Numbered from the stretch's first letter, positions 55,907 to 64,000 are shown. The stretch: DNA of 64,000 nt from Lactobacillus amylovorus DSM 20531 (GCF_002706375.1 NZ_CP017706.1:1364001-1428000), one strand, 5' to 3'. The notes: generated from the sequence alone by a model not told the origin. Numbers and translations are program-made.

Positions 55907-56893
55907 ATGAAAGCTTTTGTAACTGGAGTTAATGGTCAACTTGGCCATGACGTAATGAATGAACTTGCTAAGCGCGGCTATGAAGGCATAGGTTCAGACT
56001 TGGCTCCTGAATATAGCGGTGTTGCCGATGGTACTGCCGCTACCAAGATGCCATACGTTGCTTTGGACATCACCGACGCCGATGCAGTTGACAAGGTAAT
56101 CACTGAAGTAAATCCCGATGTGATTATTCACTGTGCTGCGTGGACCGCTGTTGATATGGCTGAAGACGATGACAAGGTCGAAGCTGTCCGTAAGGTTAAC
56201 GTTGGCGGTACGCAAAATATTGCTAATGTGGCTAAGAAGCTCGATGTGCCAATGGTTTACCTTTCAACCGACTATGTATTTGACGGTCAAGGCACGAAGC
56301 CATGGGAGCCTGACTTCAAGGGTTACAAGCCATTGAACGTTTACGGCGAAACCAAGTTAGGCGGCGAAAAGGCTGTTGCCGACACTTTGGACAAGTACTT
56401 CATCGTTCGTATTGCTTGGGTATTCGGCATCAACGGCCATAACTTTATCAAGACCATGCTTAAGGTTGGTTCTACCCACGATGAAGTTAAGGTTGTTGAT
56501 GACCAAATCGGTACGCCAACTTACACCTTTGACTTAGCTCGCTTGTTAGTCGACATGATCGAAACCGACAAGTACGGTTACTACCACGCAACCAACTCAG
56601 AATTGCCAGCAACCGAAAGCGGTTATGACGAAAACGGCACTAAGACTGGTTACATTTCCTGGTACGATTTCACCAAGGAAATCTACCGCCAAGCCGGTTA
56701 CGACACCAAGGTAACGCCAGTCACCACTGCCGAATATGGCTTGTCCAAGGCAGTTCGCCCATTCAACTCACGCCTCGATAAGAGCAAGTTAGTGGAGAAC
56801 GGCTTTAAGCCATTGCCTGTTTGGCCTGATGCGGTTAGACGATATCTTGAAATTTTGAAGAAGCAAGGCTTCTTTGATGAGTTGGGGAAGTAA
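55907..56893 (+). CDS. rfbD: dTDP-4-dehydrorhamnose reductase
   Basis: The 328-residue reductase makes dTDP-L-rhamnose. It has the NAD(P) motif GVNGQLGHDV, the STDYVFDGQG region and YGETKLGGE with Tyr/Lys. A slightly extended C-terminus is typical of lactobacilli. Codon use is less AT-rich than in the flanking accessory genes, marking the rfb operon as backbone. It ends at a strong terminator. Confidence 0.95.
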   Translation: MKAFVTGVNGQLGHDVMNELAKRGYEGIGSDLAPEYSGVADGTAATKMPYVALDITDADAVDKVITEVNPDVIIHCAAWTAVDMAEDDDKVEAVRKVNVGGTQNIANVAKKLDVPMVYLSTDYVFDGQGTKPWEPDFKGYKPLNVYGETKLGGEKAVADTLDKYFIVRIAWVFGINGHNFIKTMLKVGSTHDEVKVVDDQIGTPTYTFDLARLLVDMIETDKYGYYHATNSELPATESGYDENGTKTGYISWYDFTKEIYRQAGYDTKVTPVTTAEYGLSKAVRPFNSRLDKSKLVENGFKPLPVWPDAVRRYLEILKKQGFFDELGK

Positions 56894-56911
56894 TTGGATA
56901 GATGAGGAAGG

Positions 56912-56938
56912 AAGCATCCCTGTGGGGGATGCTTTTTT
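56912..56938 (+). terminator. Terminator of the rfb operon
   Basis: AAGCATCCC (56912-56920) pairs with GGGATGCTT (56926-56934), followed by T6. Confidence 0.9.
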
Positions 56939-56959
56939 GATACATAAAAATATATGATA

Positions 56960-57035
56960 TTGATATAATTAAATTGCTATAAATGTTGTAAAACTCCGTT
57001 AATCTCTGAGTGAGGTTAATGGAGTTTTTTAGTGA
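56960..57035 (+). promoter_or_regulatory. Leader copy B: promoter plus hairpin/T-run before the reverse transcriptase gene
   Basis: TATAAT is at 56964-56969, and a second TATAAA at 56978-56983 aligns better with copy C. Arms ACTCCGTTAATCTC (56993-57006) and GAGGTTAATGGAGT (57012-57025) pair fully, and six T follow. The RT gene starts 27 bases later. The TT/AA pair in mid-stem replaces the AT pair of copy C, a compensatory change. Confidence 0.65.
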
Positions 57036-57056
57036 CCAAGATATAGAGAGCGGAAA

Positions 57057-59024
57057 ATGGAAGATACTACAAACTATTTATTTCATATTTCTAAAAAGGT
57101 TTGGAAGGATACATGTAACATGTATTTTAAGATTAGTTCGGGATCATTAAGAAATTACTTACAACTTTATCCATTTTCTAAAATGACTTGGAATGATAAG
57201 CAATATCTCATGAATGATAAATTTTATAGTAAATATATAAAAAATGGAGCAATAGTACAATTTACTGATGTTATGAGGATTACAGATAACTATCTCTTAA
57301 AAAAGGATGGTAGTTTTCGGGATTCAACACTATTATCACCAATATTATTCTTAGTTCTTCAAGCTATAGGAAAAGAAATTTCGTTGAAATATCAAAATAC
57401 TAGGAGTACTCAGATTGCAACTTATTATTCAGGTAATTACAGTTCAATGAATGCCAAATATAGTAAAGAATATAGTTATTTTTATCGTGAATGTAAAAGA
57501 TGTGCGACAAAATATGATTATTTCATAAAAACAGATATTTCTAGTTTTTTTGTTAATATTAACGTTGATAAATTGATAGAAAAAATAAAAGTGAATTGTA
57601 ATGATAGTGTTCAATTAAATCAACTAAAAATATATAAAGAATTTTTACAATATTGTGGAAAGGGAAAATTTCCATTAGTTGAAAATAGTATTGCAAGTTC
57701 CTATTTGGCAACAGTCGTTTATTTAAATGATAGTGATAATAGACTTATAGATTATTTAACTAACAATTTAAATATTGCAGATTTTAAAATAGTACGATAT
57801 GTTGATGATTTATATATTTTTTCAAATGAATTTGATATAAGAAGCTTTCATAAAATTAGAAATAAATATTCTTCATATTTAAAGAAAGAGGATTTAGCAA
57901 TAAATAGTGAGAAAACTAAATTTTTACGATCAGATGAATTAGAAAATGAAATTAAAACCTCTTTTTATGGTGAAGATCAAATTAAAATTGTTGATGATTC
58001 TGATTTGAACTTAAATAATATTAGAGACAGATTTCTTCAATTTTTAAAATCTTTGAATGATCTTTTAGCTGATAATGAATTAGATTATAAAGAATATAAA
58101 AAGATAATTGATAGTTCATTTAAAAGTGATAGTAATTTAGTTCCAGATGAGTTGTTTAATAAAATAATTTACGATAAAAAGATAAATTCAGGGGCAACTT
58201 CTGTATATCAAGATCCTTATATATTAAGTGAACTTTCAAAGTTGATAGCATATGATGACTTCTTTTGGGTAGATCCCAAAAGATTATTCATTATGTTCTT
58301 GAATACTAAGGACGGTAAACTAATAAAGCCTATTTTAAGTATGTTAGGGAAGAAAAAAGCTGAAGAATGGACATTTTATGATTTAGTTATGGCAATAACT
58401 TATTTGACTCATAGAAGAACCTCATTTAGAAACTTTTACTCGCATATTTACAATATTGATCATAATTTGGCTACCTACTTAGATTATGATTATACTGGTA
58501 ATTTTAAATCCCAGTTTGAAAGTGTTGCTATAAATAATTTAATTACAGTTACTGACGCCGATATTACTTCAGGTTGGATCTCCTACTATTTGTATTTTGA
58601 ATCGATAATAGAATATTCTAAGAACAACATACTAACAAGTTATGCATTTTTTAAAAATTATTTTGATAGAACAACTGCAAATATTGATTTCTATTTTGAT
58701 GAGAATAAAAGAAAAAGAATGAAGAGGAGAGGAAGAAAAGGAAAAGGAAAAGGAAAAGGATCTATTTATAGTGGGTATTATAAGAAACAGCAACTGCAAA
58801 AAGTTTATCGTATTTTGAATAAGCAAAATGAAACAGATGAGATAATCTCAAAGGCGAATGACCTAAGAAACAATAATCCACTTTCTCATGCAGCAGCTCA
58901 GTTATTGCTTGATATTGATAATCCAAGTGAACCCAAAACGGAAGAGCTAATTGCTACCATGCGATCATTGTTTAAATTATTAGTGGAGTTATGCAACTAT
59001 TACATAAATAAGCGGTATAACTGA
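57057..59024 (+). CDS. Abi-type reverse transcriptase with HEPN-like C-terminus (AbiA-like)
   Basis: The 655-residue protein carries an RT domain: Asp160 in FIKTDISSFFVNI (motif A), an ENSIASSYLATVV segment, and the catalytic YVDDLY at 248-253. The C-terminal third is helical, with a Lys/Gly-repeat insert near 555-570 and the motif RNNNPLSH at 604-611, which fits the R-X4-6-H of HEPN domains. RT followed by HEPN and this length match AbiA abortive-infection proteins (about 620-630 residues), which may make protein-primed DNA. No msr/msd region typical of retrons lies upstream. It follows leader copy B. Confidence 0.75.
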   Translation: MEDTTNYLFHISKKVWKDTCNMYFKISSGSLRNYLQLYPFSKMTWNDKQYLMNDKFYSKYIKNGAIVQFTDVMRITDNYLLKKDGSFRDSTLLSPILFLVLQAIGKEISLKYQNTRSTQIATYYSGNYSSMNAKYSKEYSYFYRECKRCATKYDYFIKTDISSFFVNINVDKLIEKIKVNCNDSVQLNQLKIYKEFLQYCGKGKFPLVENSIASSYLATVVYLNDSDNRLIDYLTNNLNIADFKIVRYVDDLYIFSNEFDIRSFHKIRNKYSSYLKKEDLAINSEKTKFLRSDELENEIKTSFYGEDQIKIVDDSDLNLNNIRDRFLQFLKSLNDLLADNELDYKEYKKIIDSSFKSDSNLVPDELFNKIIYDKKINSGATSVYQDPYILSELSKLIAYDDFFWVDPKRLFIMFLNTKDGKLIKPILSMLGKKKAEEWTFYDLVMAITYLTHRRTSFRNFYSHIYNIDHNLATYLDYDYTGNFKSQFESVAINNLITVTDADITSGWISYYLYFESIIEYSKNNILTSYAFFKNYFDRTTANIDFYFDENKRKRMKRRGRKGKGKGKGSIYSGYYKKQQLQKVYRILNKQNETDEIISKANDLRNNNPLSHAAAQLLLDIDNPSEPKTEELIATMRSLFKLLVELCNYYINKRYN

Positions 59025-59057
59025 AAAATATTGAGTATAGAAGGTGATTAGGGAAGA

Positions 59058-59889
59058 ATGATTAAAATTTTTGAAGGCTATGCTTGGGTTCAAGTTAATA
59101 CCTTTGGTGTTATTCAACAAATAGATAAAGAGAAGTTTGAAAACTATAGCAAATTGCTAAGAATCTTTTTACCAATTCAGGATTTGTATCGAACATATCG
59201 AAATGTGAATTTACAATTTTCTTTATTACAAGACTTAACAGCACAATATGATGCTAGGAAAATAGATCCTAACACTGTTTTCAACTTAACAGAAAGCAGT
59301 ATAACAGCTTACATACTTATGCATAGAATGTTTGTAGAGAATTGTAAAAGCTTTCAACGTAATCATGAGAATGCGAATATTTCGGCTTTGATTATCGATT
59401 TACAAAATAAAGATACGGAAAAGAATATGAAAGTTCTTCGAGACTATGCTATGCATACTAGCATTCCAATGTCAGGAGTGAAAATGCATACGGATGTAAA
59501 ATGATGAAGCTAATCTCCGACAAAGATTTCATTCTACTCTTCATGTAAAAATTGATGCTGATGAGATGGATACTCATGAGTTAAGTCGCCAGAATATAGA
59601 GAGAATTAATGAGTGGGGATATGAACTAGATATAACTGAAGAAATAAAAACTGCATGGAACAATTTAAAGGATTTTGCCAAAAAAGTATTTAAAAATTAC
59701 TTGGACACATATGTTGATGAGAACTTACGTAAAGTGGTAATTTCTGATAAGAAATTATGGCAGGAGAGACTAATACCTTTAAAAACTACTGGAGTTACAT
59801 ATCAACCTAAAAATAGTATCCCTCAGGATACTGTTTTTATGGATTATGATGCATTGGCATATTGTGTTAATTGTATGTTAGATGAGTAA
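59058..59889 (+). pseudogene. Gene of unknown function downstream of the RT, split by a frameshift
   Basis: Codons from 59058 to 59504 give 148 residues (MIKIFEGYAWVQVNTFG), ending at GTAAAATGA. Skipping one base in the AAAA run continues DEANLRQRFHSTLHVKIDADE straight into the frame that ends at 59889, giving about 277 residues. I do not recognise a family. It begins 33 bases after the RT and may be its partner. One lost A, rather than two separate genes, is the simplest reading. Confidence 0.6.
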
Positions 59890-59893
59890 CATT

Positions 59894-60310
59894 ATGATAA
59901 ATGAAAATCACAACGCAATGCTTTTTATGATCGAACTAAGATAAATACTGTTCGTGTATTAAATATAGATTCCTTTAAAGATTTTAAGAAGGAATTCGCT
60001 AAAGCAAATATCACTGATTCATACTGGGAGGATGCCAATAATTTATCATTTATGAAGCATGCTAATGCATACGTAGCACAGCTCATTGCTCTTTATCAAT
60101 TAGCTTTGGCCGAATATATCAAGGCTAATAAGGATACTCTTGATGAAATACAAGCGAAAATGAAAGATACGGTATTACGTAACACTATTGTTGGGAGCAA
60201 TACTTCACCTTAAGATGTGCCAAATGCTAAGAAGCAGAATAACTTCACGCTGCATCCCATAGTAACGCTGCCAGATCTGTAGGACGCTGGCGACGGGCGG
60301 CGGAATTATT
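59894..60310 (+). pseudogene. Third gene of the RT cluster, decayed by frameshift and nonsense codons
   Basis: An ATG at 59894 starts MINE and then slips at an AAAA run. The frame continues SQRNAFYDRTKINTVRVL through FMKHANAYVAQLIALYQLAL to a TAA near 60211, then DVPNAKKQNNFTLHPIV to a TAG near 60282, and ends by 60310. The TAA and TAG could be CAA and CAG once mutated. I do not recognise the family. It starts 4 bases after the preceding gene's stop. Confidence 0.5.
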
Positions 60311-60383
60311 TATAATGAGATATAAGGAATCAGCGCTAATGACGTTGGTCAACAAGGCTTCGTGCTAAGTTGATTCAGGTTTT

Positions 60384-60420
60384 AAGCATCATGCACTTAT
60401 GTGTGTGATGCTTTTATTGT
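60384..60420 (+). terminator. Terminator of the RT cluster
   Basis: AAGCATCATGCAC (60384-60396) pairs with GTGTGTGATGCTT (60401-60413), including two G-T pairs, followed by T-rich sequence. An upstream GAATCA/TGATTC stem (about 60331 and 60371) may belong to the same RNA. Confidence 0.8.
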
Positions 60421-60700
60421 TTTTATAGGAAGTTAGAGCAAGAGAGGATAGTCAAGATTGAGCGATAATGAAAGATGCTAGCCTTGGTGATACTTGAGAT
60501 TAGTTAACACATTTTGACAAAAAGGGGATAGCACGAATTTACATTCTTCATAATTATGGCACTTCTTAGATAGTGTTTGAAATTATTATCGTCGGTTTAT
60601 CCTTGATAAGATTAGTGAATAATTTGTACATTTTAAAGATAAGCGTTGATAATGGAATATTTACTAAATTCTACTCAAAATGAATAAAAATTTATACGTT
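60421..60700. other. Intergenic stretch without recognised content
   Basis: I see no coding frame, tRNA-like fold or repeat in these 280 AT-rich bases. The last bases carry the TATAAT of the following small RNA. Confidence 0.5.
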
Positions 60701-60701
60701 A

Positions 60702-60832
60702 TGATATAATACTTCATGAAAAAAGAGACATACTAATGTATGTCTCTAATACCATTGTGTAACAATGGAGTACGTCACACTATTTTAAAGTTTACTATTT
60801 TCTTGGCGGTCAATAGTAAACTTTTATTTTTT
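60702..60832 (+). ncRNA. Candidate antisense antitoxin RNA
   Basis: An extended -10 box, TGATATAAT (60702-60710), predicts a start near 60717. Two perfect hairpins follow (60724-60733 with 60738-60747, and 60752-60758 with 60762-60768), then a terminator with arms 60787-60799 and 60812-60824 and T6. The terminator overlaps the 3' end of the convergent small membrane-peptide gene. Convergent RNAs sharing one bidirectional terminator are the layout of Fst-type type I toxin-antitoxin loci. Confidence 0.55.
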
Positions 60833-61000
60833 ACGTTTTGAAAATTTCTTCAGTTGCTTTTTTAACTTGTTTGCGGACTTGATTAGGTCTGTTAATGCGT
60901 TGACTGTTTTTCTCAATTCTTTAATAAGCCGATTTAACTGCCACATCAAGTAGGCTAAAGCTGCAAATACGATAGTTAATACGTATATTAATTGCAACAT
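60824..61000 (-). CDS. Small membrane peptide, candidate type I toxin
   Basis: The 58-residue product has one hydrophobic helix (LIYVLTIVFAALAYLMW, residues 4-20) followed by about 35 amphipathic, highly basic residues ending KFSKRKK. Small single-helix peptides with basic tails are typical of type I toxins, though no exact family is recognised. AAAGGGAA lies about 10 bases before ATG 61000. A TTGCTACAA/TTGTAGCAA hairpin lies upstream at about 61078-61101 and may control the mRNA. It could instead be a small holin-like or stress peptide. Confidence 0.6.
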   Translation of the reverse strand: MLQLIYVLTIVFAALAYLMWQLNRLIKELRKTVNALTDLIKSANKLKKQLKKFSKRKK

Positions 61001-61104
61001 GTTTTGAAGTATTCCCTTTCTGTAGATTTGTCACGCTTTTCATAAGCATCACCTGTTTCTATAGAATCGGTACTTCATTGCTACAAGATGTATTGTAGCA
61101 AATG

Positions 61105-61418
61105 TCTATAAAGATTCATACTTTAAATTAATTATGAATTATGTTATTTAAAACTGAAGCTAAATTAAATACAAAGCGTTGCTATTATGCTGATAAATAA
61201 GTGAAAGTGTTATAAATTTTAATGGCATAACTTATTTATATTCATATATAGGAGGAATACGTTATTTAAATGCAAAAGCTTATCAATAATTGATGCAAGC
61301 AAACGATAGCTTTTTGGGCCAAAAGGTCGTTTTTATAATAATACTGGTTATAGGTACTATTAACAGCTTATCAAAGAGATAAGTCATCAACAGTGAAAAT
61401 TATACAGCTATTTAAATA
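61105..61418. other. Intergenic stretch before leader copy C
   Basis: No reading frame of note. A GGAGGAA followed by a seven-codon frame at about 61280 appears meaningless. A weak AACGA/TCGTT stem with T-run at 61303-61335 might be a terminator. Confidence 0.4.
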
Positions 61419-61523
61419 TTGCTATGAAATATGTAATATTGCTATAATTTGGGTGTTTGTTAAAATGCAGCTCCGATAATCTCCATTCAGAGGTTATTGG
61501 AGTTTTTTGTTTGATATGGATAT
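61419..61523 (+). promoter_or_regulatory. Leader copy C: promoter plus hairpin/T-run before a SIR2-like gene
   Basis: TTGCTA (61419-61424), 18 bases, TATAAT (61443-61448) form a good promoter. Arms CTCCGATAATCTC (61471-61483) and GAGGTTATTGGAG (61490-61502) pair fully and T6 follows. TGATATGGATATTT at 61512-61525 repeats the box of copy A. The gene begins 75 bases after the T-run. Confidence 0.7.
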
Positions 61524-61582
61524 TTGATGCTAAAGATTGTGAGCATCATAAAAATAAGTAATATAGTTTCGGAGAATAAGTA

Positions 61583-62266
61583 ATGAATAATATTAATTAT
61601 TATAGGGATGCTCAAAATCTTCCTTATTATTTGCAGTTAACCGATGGATCTTTACAACCAAGTAATGAGACTTTCAAAGAATTTTGTGAAAAATATATTG
61701 ATAATGATGCCAATAATACTAAAGATGAGAAAACTAGAGACTATGAAAGAGAATTCTACGAGTTTTTAAAGGGAAAAGTAAATGACTTTTTGGGGAAGTC
61801 GAGGAATACTTCTTATGATCATATAGTATTACTATTGGGCGCAGGGGCTTCTGTAGTAGAAGGAAAAAATTATGGAAAAACTATGGGGCAATTGGCATGG
61901 GAGATTTTTAATAGAATTTCTCAAAAAAATTATGGTAAGGAAATAACGTTAGATAATGGAGACCTTTTATCTTATAGAGAAGTATTAAAGTTTATACCTG
62001 ATAGTGAAAAGATAACTTTAGATAAAGATACTAAGGAAAAAATCGAAAATTTTCCTGAACCTAAAGATGCATCAGTAAAGTGGAAAGGTACCTTTCCACT
62101 TGAAGAGTTAATATCACAACTTGATTTTTATATTAAGGGAAATGAACAGTTACTAAAATTGTCAAAAGATGAAAGTAAGAAAAAACATTTTAAGAGAGTA
62201 TGTAATACTAAAAATTATATAATCTATGAAATTTTTAAAAATGTAAAATATCGTAAATTGCAATAA
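61583..62266 (+). pseudogene. SIR2-like gene, N-terminal part cut by IS30 copy 2
   Basis: The product begins MNNINYYRDAQNLPYYL and reaches the SIR2-type NAD-binding site IVLLLGAGASVVEGKNYG at about residues 82-99. The frame then enters the IS30 end at 62252 and stops at 62266 (YRKLQ). The rest is missing, and a possible C-terminal remainder lies at 63434-63556. Active-site His and the substrate loop are absent, so no NADase is expected. TAAGTAATG context and weak GGAG upstream support the start. Confidence 0.72.
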
Positions 62267-63435
62267 TAACTTGAACACTTTTGTTTAGGCTGTTTGATAG
62301 ATGCGATCTAATTCTCTTTCAAAGATTTCATCTGGTGTATGATAAGCCAAGATCTTTCTTGGCAATGAATTGCACCAAGTTTCAATGTCAATGATTTGTT
62401 GGAGAGAGTAGTTATGAATATAGTCACCTTTAGGAATGAATCTGCGAATAAGGCCATTATGCCTCTCTACAGTGCCTTTATCACAAGAAGTATATGGATG
62501 AGCATAATAAACTAGTGATTTGGAAATATCTTCCAGCTGAGATAGATCCGCAAATTCAGAACCATTATCAGTCGTAATAGTTTTAAAGATATCGTTCCAA
62601 TGCTCGCTGTATTGCTTGCGCAGACTTTTAAAGGCATTCATTACACTGGCAGCTGTTTTATCTGGGATTTTAATAATTAGGAACTCACGGCTCATGCGTT
62701 CAGACAAAGTTAGCAGCACTTCGTCGTCCTTGGTCTTATGGCCTAAAACAAGATCACATTCCCAATGCCCAAACACATCACGCTTATTAACTTCCTGTGG
62801 TCGTTGTTCAATACTGCGGCCTAGCTTCTTCTTATTTTTACGAATGCGATGAATTTTGGTATTGCGCTTGAGTTTCTCTGGCAAATCATAGTTATGGATG
62901 TTTAACAAGCCTTGATCGACATAATTATAAAGCGTCCTGGTGCAGACAATATCGTTGCTGGTAAATTCCCCTACAGCAGTGCAGCGATTACTGCAGGCGT
63001 CGAGCGACCAGCCATCTTCAAAAAAGTGCTGTTGGACGTAATCAATAAACTTATGCTTCTTAAGAAAATCCGATTTGCGTCCACAGTATCGACGATTGTT
63101 TTGATAAACACTCTGACCTTGTTGGGCTTTATAACGTTTAACTTTACCGTGATACAGCTTAACAGCCCCTCGTTTGATCTCATAGTGAATTGTACTAGGG
63201 GAACAGCCAATTTCTCGAGCGATGGAACGCAAAGAACAATGATCTTTCAAACGAGTTTGAATAATAACTCGCTCTTCAAGCGATAGATGTGTTCCTTTTT
63301 TACGCTTGTCCATGATATAATGTAGTGAGTACATTTTGACCTCCATAGATGTTTTTGTGGTTATTAACATTCTATCAAACAGGTCCAAATGGACTTTTTA
63401 TTTTCTATCAAGTGTTCAATTTAATTTTACAATCG
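62252..63435 (-). mobile_element. IS30-family insertion sequence, copy 2
   Basis: It has the same boundaries as copy 1 in reverse orientation: CGTAAATTGC at 62252 and ACAATCG ending at 63435. Its end sequence supplies the premature stop of the SIR2-like gene. Confidence 0.87.
62285..63334 (-). CDS. IS30-family transposase
   Basis: The 349-residue protein matches copy 1 closely, with amino-acid differences such as RDVFGHWECDLV and GEFTSNDIVCT. DDE residues are in HWECDLVLGHK, TTDNGSEF and VERHNGLIRRF. ATG 63334 is chosen because GGAGG lies 8 bases before it; upstream in-frame codons belong to the IS end. The two copies differ enough (many synonymous and some coding changes) to have entered separately. 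Confidence 0.95.
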   Translation of the reverse strand: MYSLHYIMDKRKKGTHLSLEERVIIQTRLKDHCSLRSIAREIGCSPSTIHYEIKRGAVKLYHGKVKRYKAQQGQSVYQNNRRYCGRKSDFLKKHKFIDYVQQHFFEDGWSLDACSNRCTAVGEFTSNDIVCTRTLYNYVDQGLLNIHNYDLPEKLKRNTKIHRIRKNKKKLGRSIEQRPQEVNKRDVFGHWECDLVLGHKTKDDEVLLTLSERMSREFLIIKIPDKTAASVMNAFKSLRKQYSEHWNDIFKTITTDNGSEFADLSQLEDISKSLVYYAHPYTSCDKGTVERHNGLIRRFIPKGDYIHNYSLQQIIDIETWCNSLPRKILAYHTPDEIFERELDRIYQTA

Positions 63436-63556
63436 GCGAAAGCAAAAAAATAAAGGTAATAAAAAATTGATAAGTAATTTGAATGAAATTATTTTGAATC
63501 ATATACGAGATTTTTATGCTTGTAAAAAAATAACCAACTATGAAAAAACAAAATAG
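63434..63556 (+). pseudogene. Coding remnant after IS30 copy 2 (possible SIR2-gene tail)
   Basis: A frame runs from the IS30 right end through NEIILNHIRDFYACKK to a stop at 63556. It may be the 3' end of the interrupted SIR2-like gene, though a different origin is possible. It has no start of its own. Confidence 0.4.
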
Positions 63557-63662
63557 ACTATAAAATGCTTATTTCCAAGACTTAATAAGTTTTAATTATA
63601 TATAGTAAAAATGATTATAATTAATATAAAGAGAAGCTAGTTTAAATAAAGGAAAAATATAG

Positions 63663-64000
63663 ATGGTAGATAAATGTAAATCATTTGTGCATAAGCATTG
63701 TACGGATATTATAGTTGTGATTTTGATAGCTATCCTAGTAGAAATTAATACGCTAATTTTAAATTTCCCCATTTTTAGGGTCTATAAGCGCTTTTTTCTT
63801 TTAAATCTTTGTTTGTGGTTTCTAATATATAAATTTTTTCAGGCTATCAGTAATAATTATTGGATTTCGCTAACTATAGCAACAAGTTTGAACTTGCTAT
63901 TTTTATTTGGAACTATACTAAAAATAAAATTTAGAAATGAACCAATATTACCAGCTGATTTAAAGATGTTAGGTAATTTGCCAGCATTGTTAAAGATGGT
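63663..64000 (+). CDS. LTA-synthase/sulfatase-like membrane protein, N-terminal part
   Basis: An open frame from ATG 63663 (AAAGGA about 9 bases before it) runs past the window end, giving 112 visible residues. There are two or three hydrophobic helices (IIVVILIAILVEI and LTIATSLNLLFLFGTIL) followed by RNEPILPADLKMLGNLPALL. The last segment is typical of LtaS-type phosphoglycerol transferases just after the membrane domain. The catalytic domain lies beyond the window. It may add phosphoglycerol to a teichoic acid or polysaccharide. Confidence 0.65.
   Translation, partial: MVDKCKSFVHKHCTDIIVVILIAILVEINTLILNFPIFRVYKRFFLLNLCLWFLIYKFFQAISNNYWISLTIATSLNLLFLFGTILKIKFRNEPILPADLKMLGNLPALLKM

Noticed and set aside
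56940..57060. Retron msr/msd upstream of the reverse transcriptase
   Set aside because: Only about 120 bases separate the rfb terminator from the RT start. They are filled by the leader hairpin, and there is no long inverted-repeat pair of the retron kind. The RT also carries a HEPN-like end.
60200..60330. GC-richer segment taken as a structured RNA
   Set aside because: The bases translate as a plausible continuation of the decayed third RT-cluster gene (with two nonsense codons), which explains the composition better.

Overview
This is low-GC Firmicutes chromosome, most likely from the Lactobacillus acidophilus/helveticus/crispatus group. The evidence is PepF, HflX, three NlpC/P60 hydrolases with SLAP/SH3-like domains, an LVIS_2131-type protein, a Lactobacillus-style eps locus led by a LytR-CpsA-Psr protein, and the particular IS set (IS110, IS607, IS66, IS256, IS30). 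No rRNA, tRNA, CRISPR array or prophage structural genes were seen.

Layout. 1-20.4 kb is ordinary backbone: a DUF4143 ATPase tail, an IS110 copy, pepF, an LCP protein, DUF554, an ABC-F protein, a split ThrE exporter, a C39-like peptidase, an nrdI relic, a polysaccharide ligase-like protein, a guanylate-kinase-like gene, three secreted NlpC/P60 hydrolases, a CAP protein and hflX. An IS607 element (serine recombinase plus TnpB) follows at 20.6-22.5 kb. The exopolysaccharide operon lies at 22.9-35.5 kb (regulator, chain-length/kinase/phosphatase module, priming transferase, glycosyltransferases, acyltransferase, Wzy, Wzx). The dTDP-rhamnose genes rfbBACD lie at 53.3-56.9 kb.

Between the two polysaccharide blocks (35.5-53.2 kb), and again after rfbD (57-63.6 kb), is a defence-type accessory region crowded with IS elements. 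It contains a YobI-like P-loop NTPase, two damaged AbiH-type genes, a DUF6414-like gene, two SIR2-like genes each interrupted by an IS30 copy, a Schlafen AlbA-type protein, a MerR-methyltransferase fusion with a truncated second copy of its MerR part, and an Abi-type reverse transcriptase with a C-terminal HEPN-like motif. Two decayed partner genes follow the reverse transcriptase, and then a probable type I toxin-antitoxin pair.

The most unusual signal is a short leader present three times (about 38.36, 56.97 and 61.44 kb). Each copy has a TATAAT-like box, then a GC-poor hairpin whose paired bases covary, then a T-run. The copies stand in front of the YobI-like NTPase, the reverse transcriptase and a SIR2-like gene, which are unrelated in sequence. 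This suggests a common attenuator or small-RNA control of separate defence genes. Several defence genes are broken by IS insertions, homopolymer frameshifts or nonsense codons, so the region is decaying or switching. The last 340 bases begin an LTA-synthase-like membrane protein that runs off the window.
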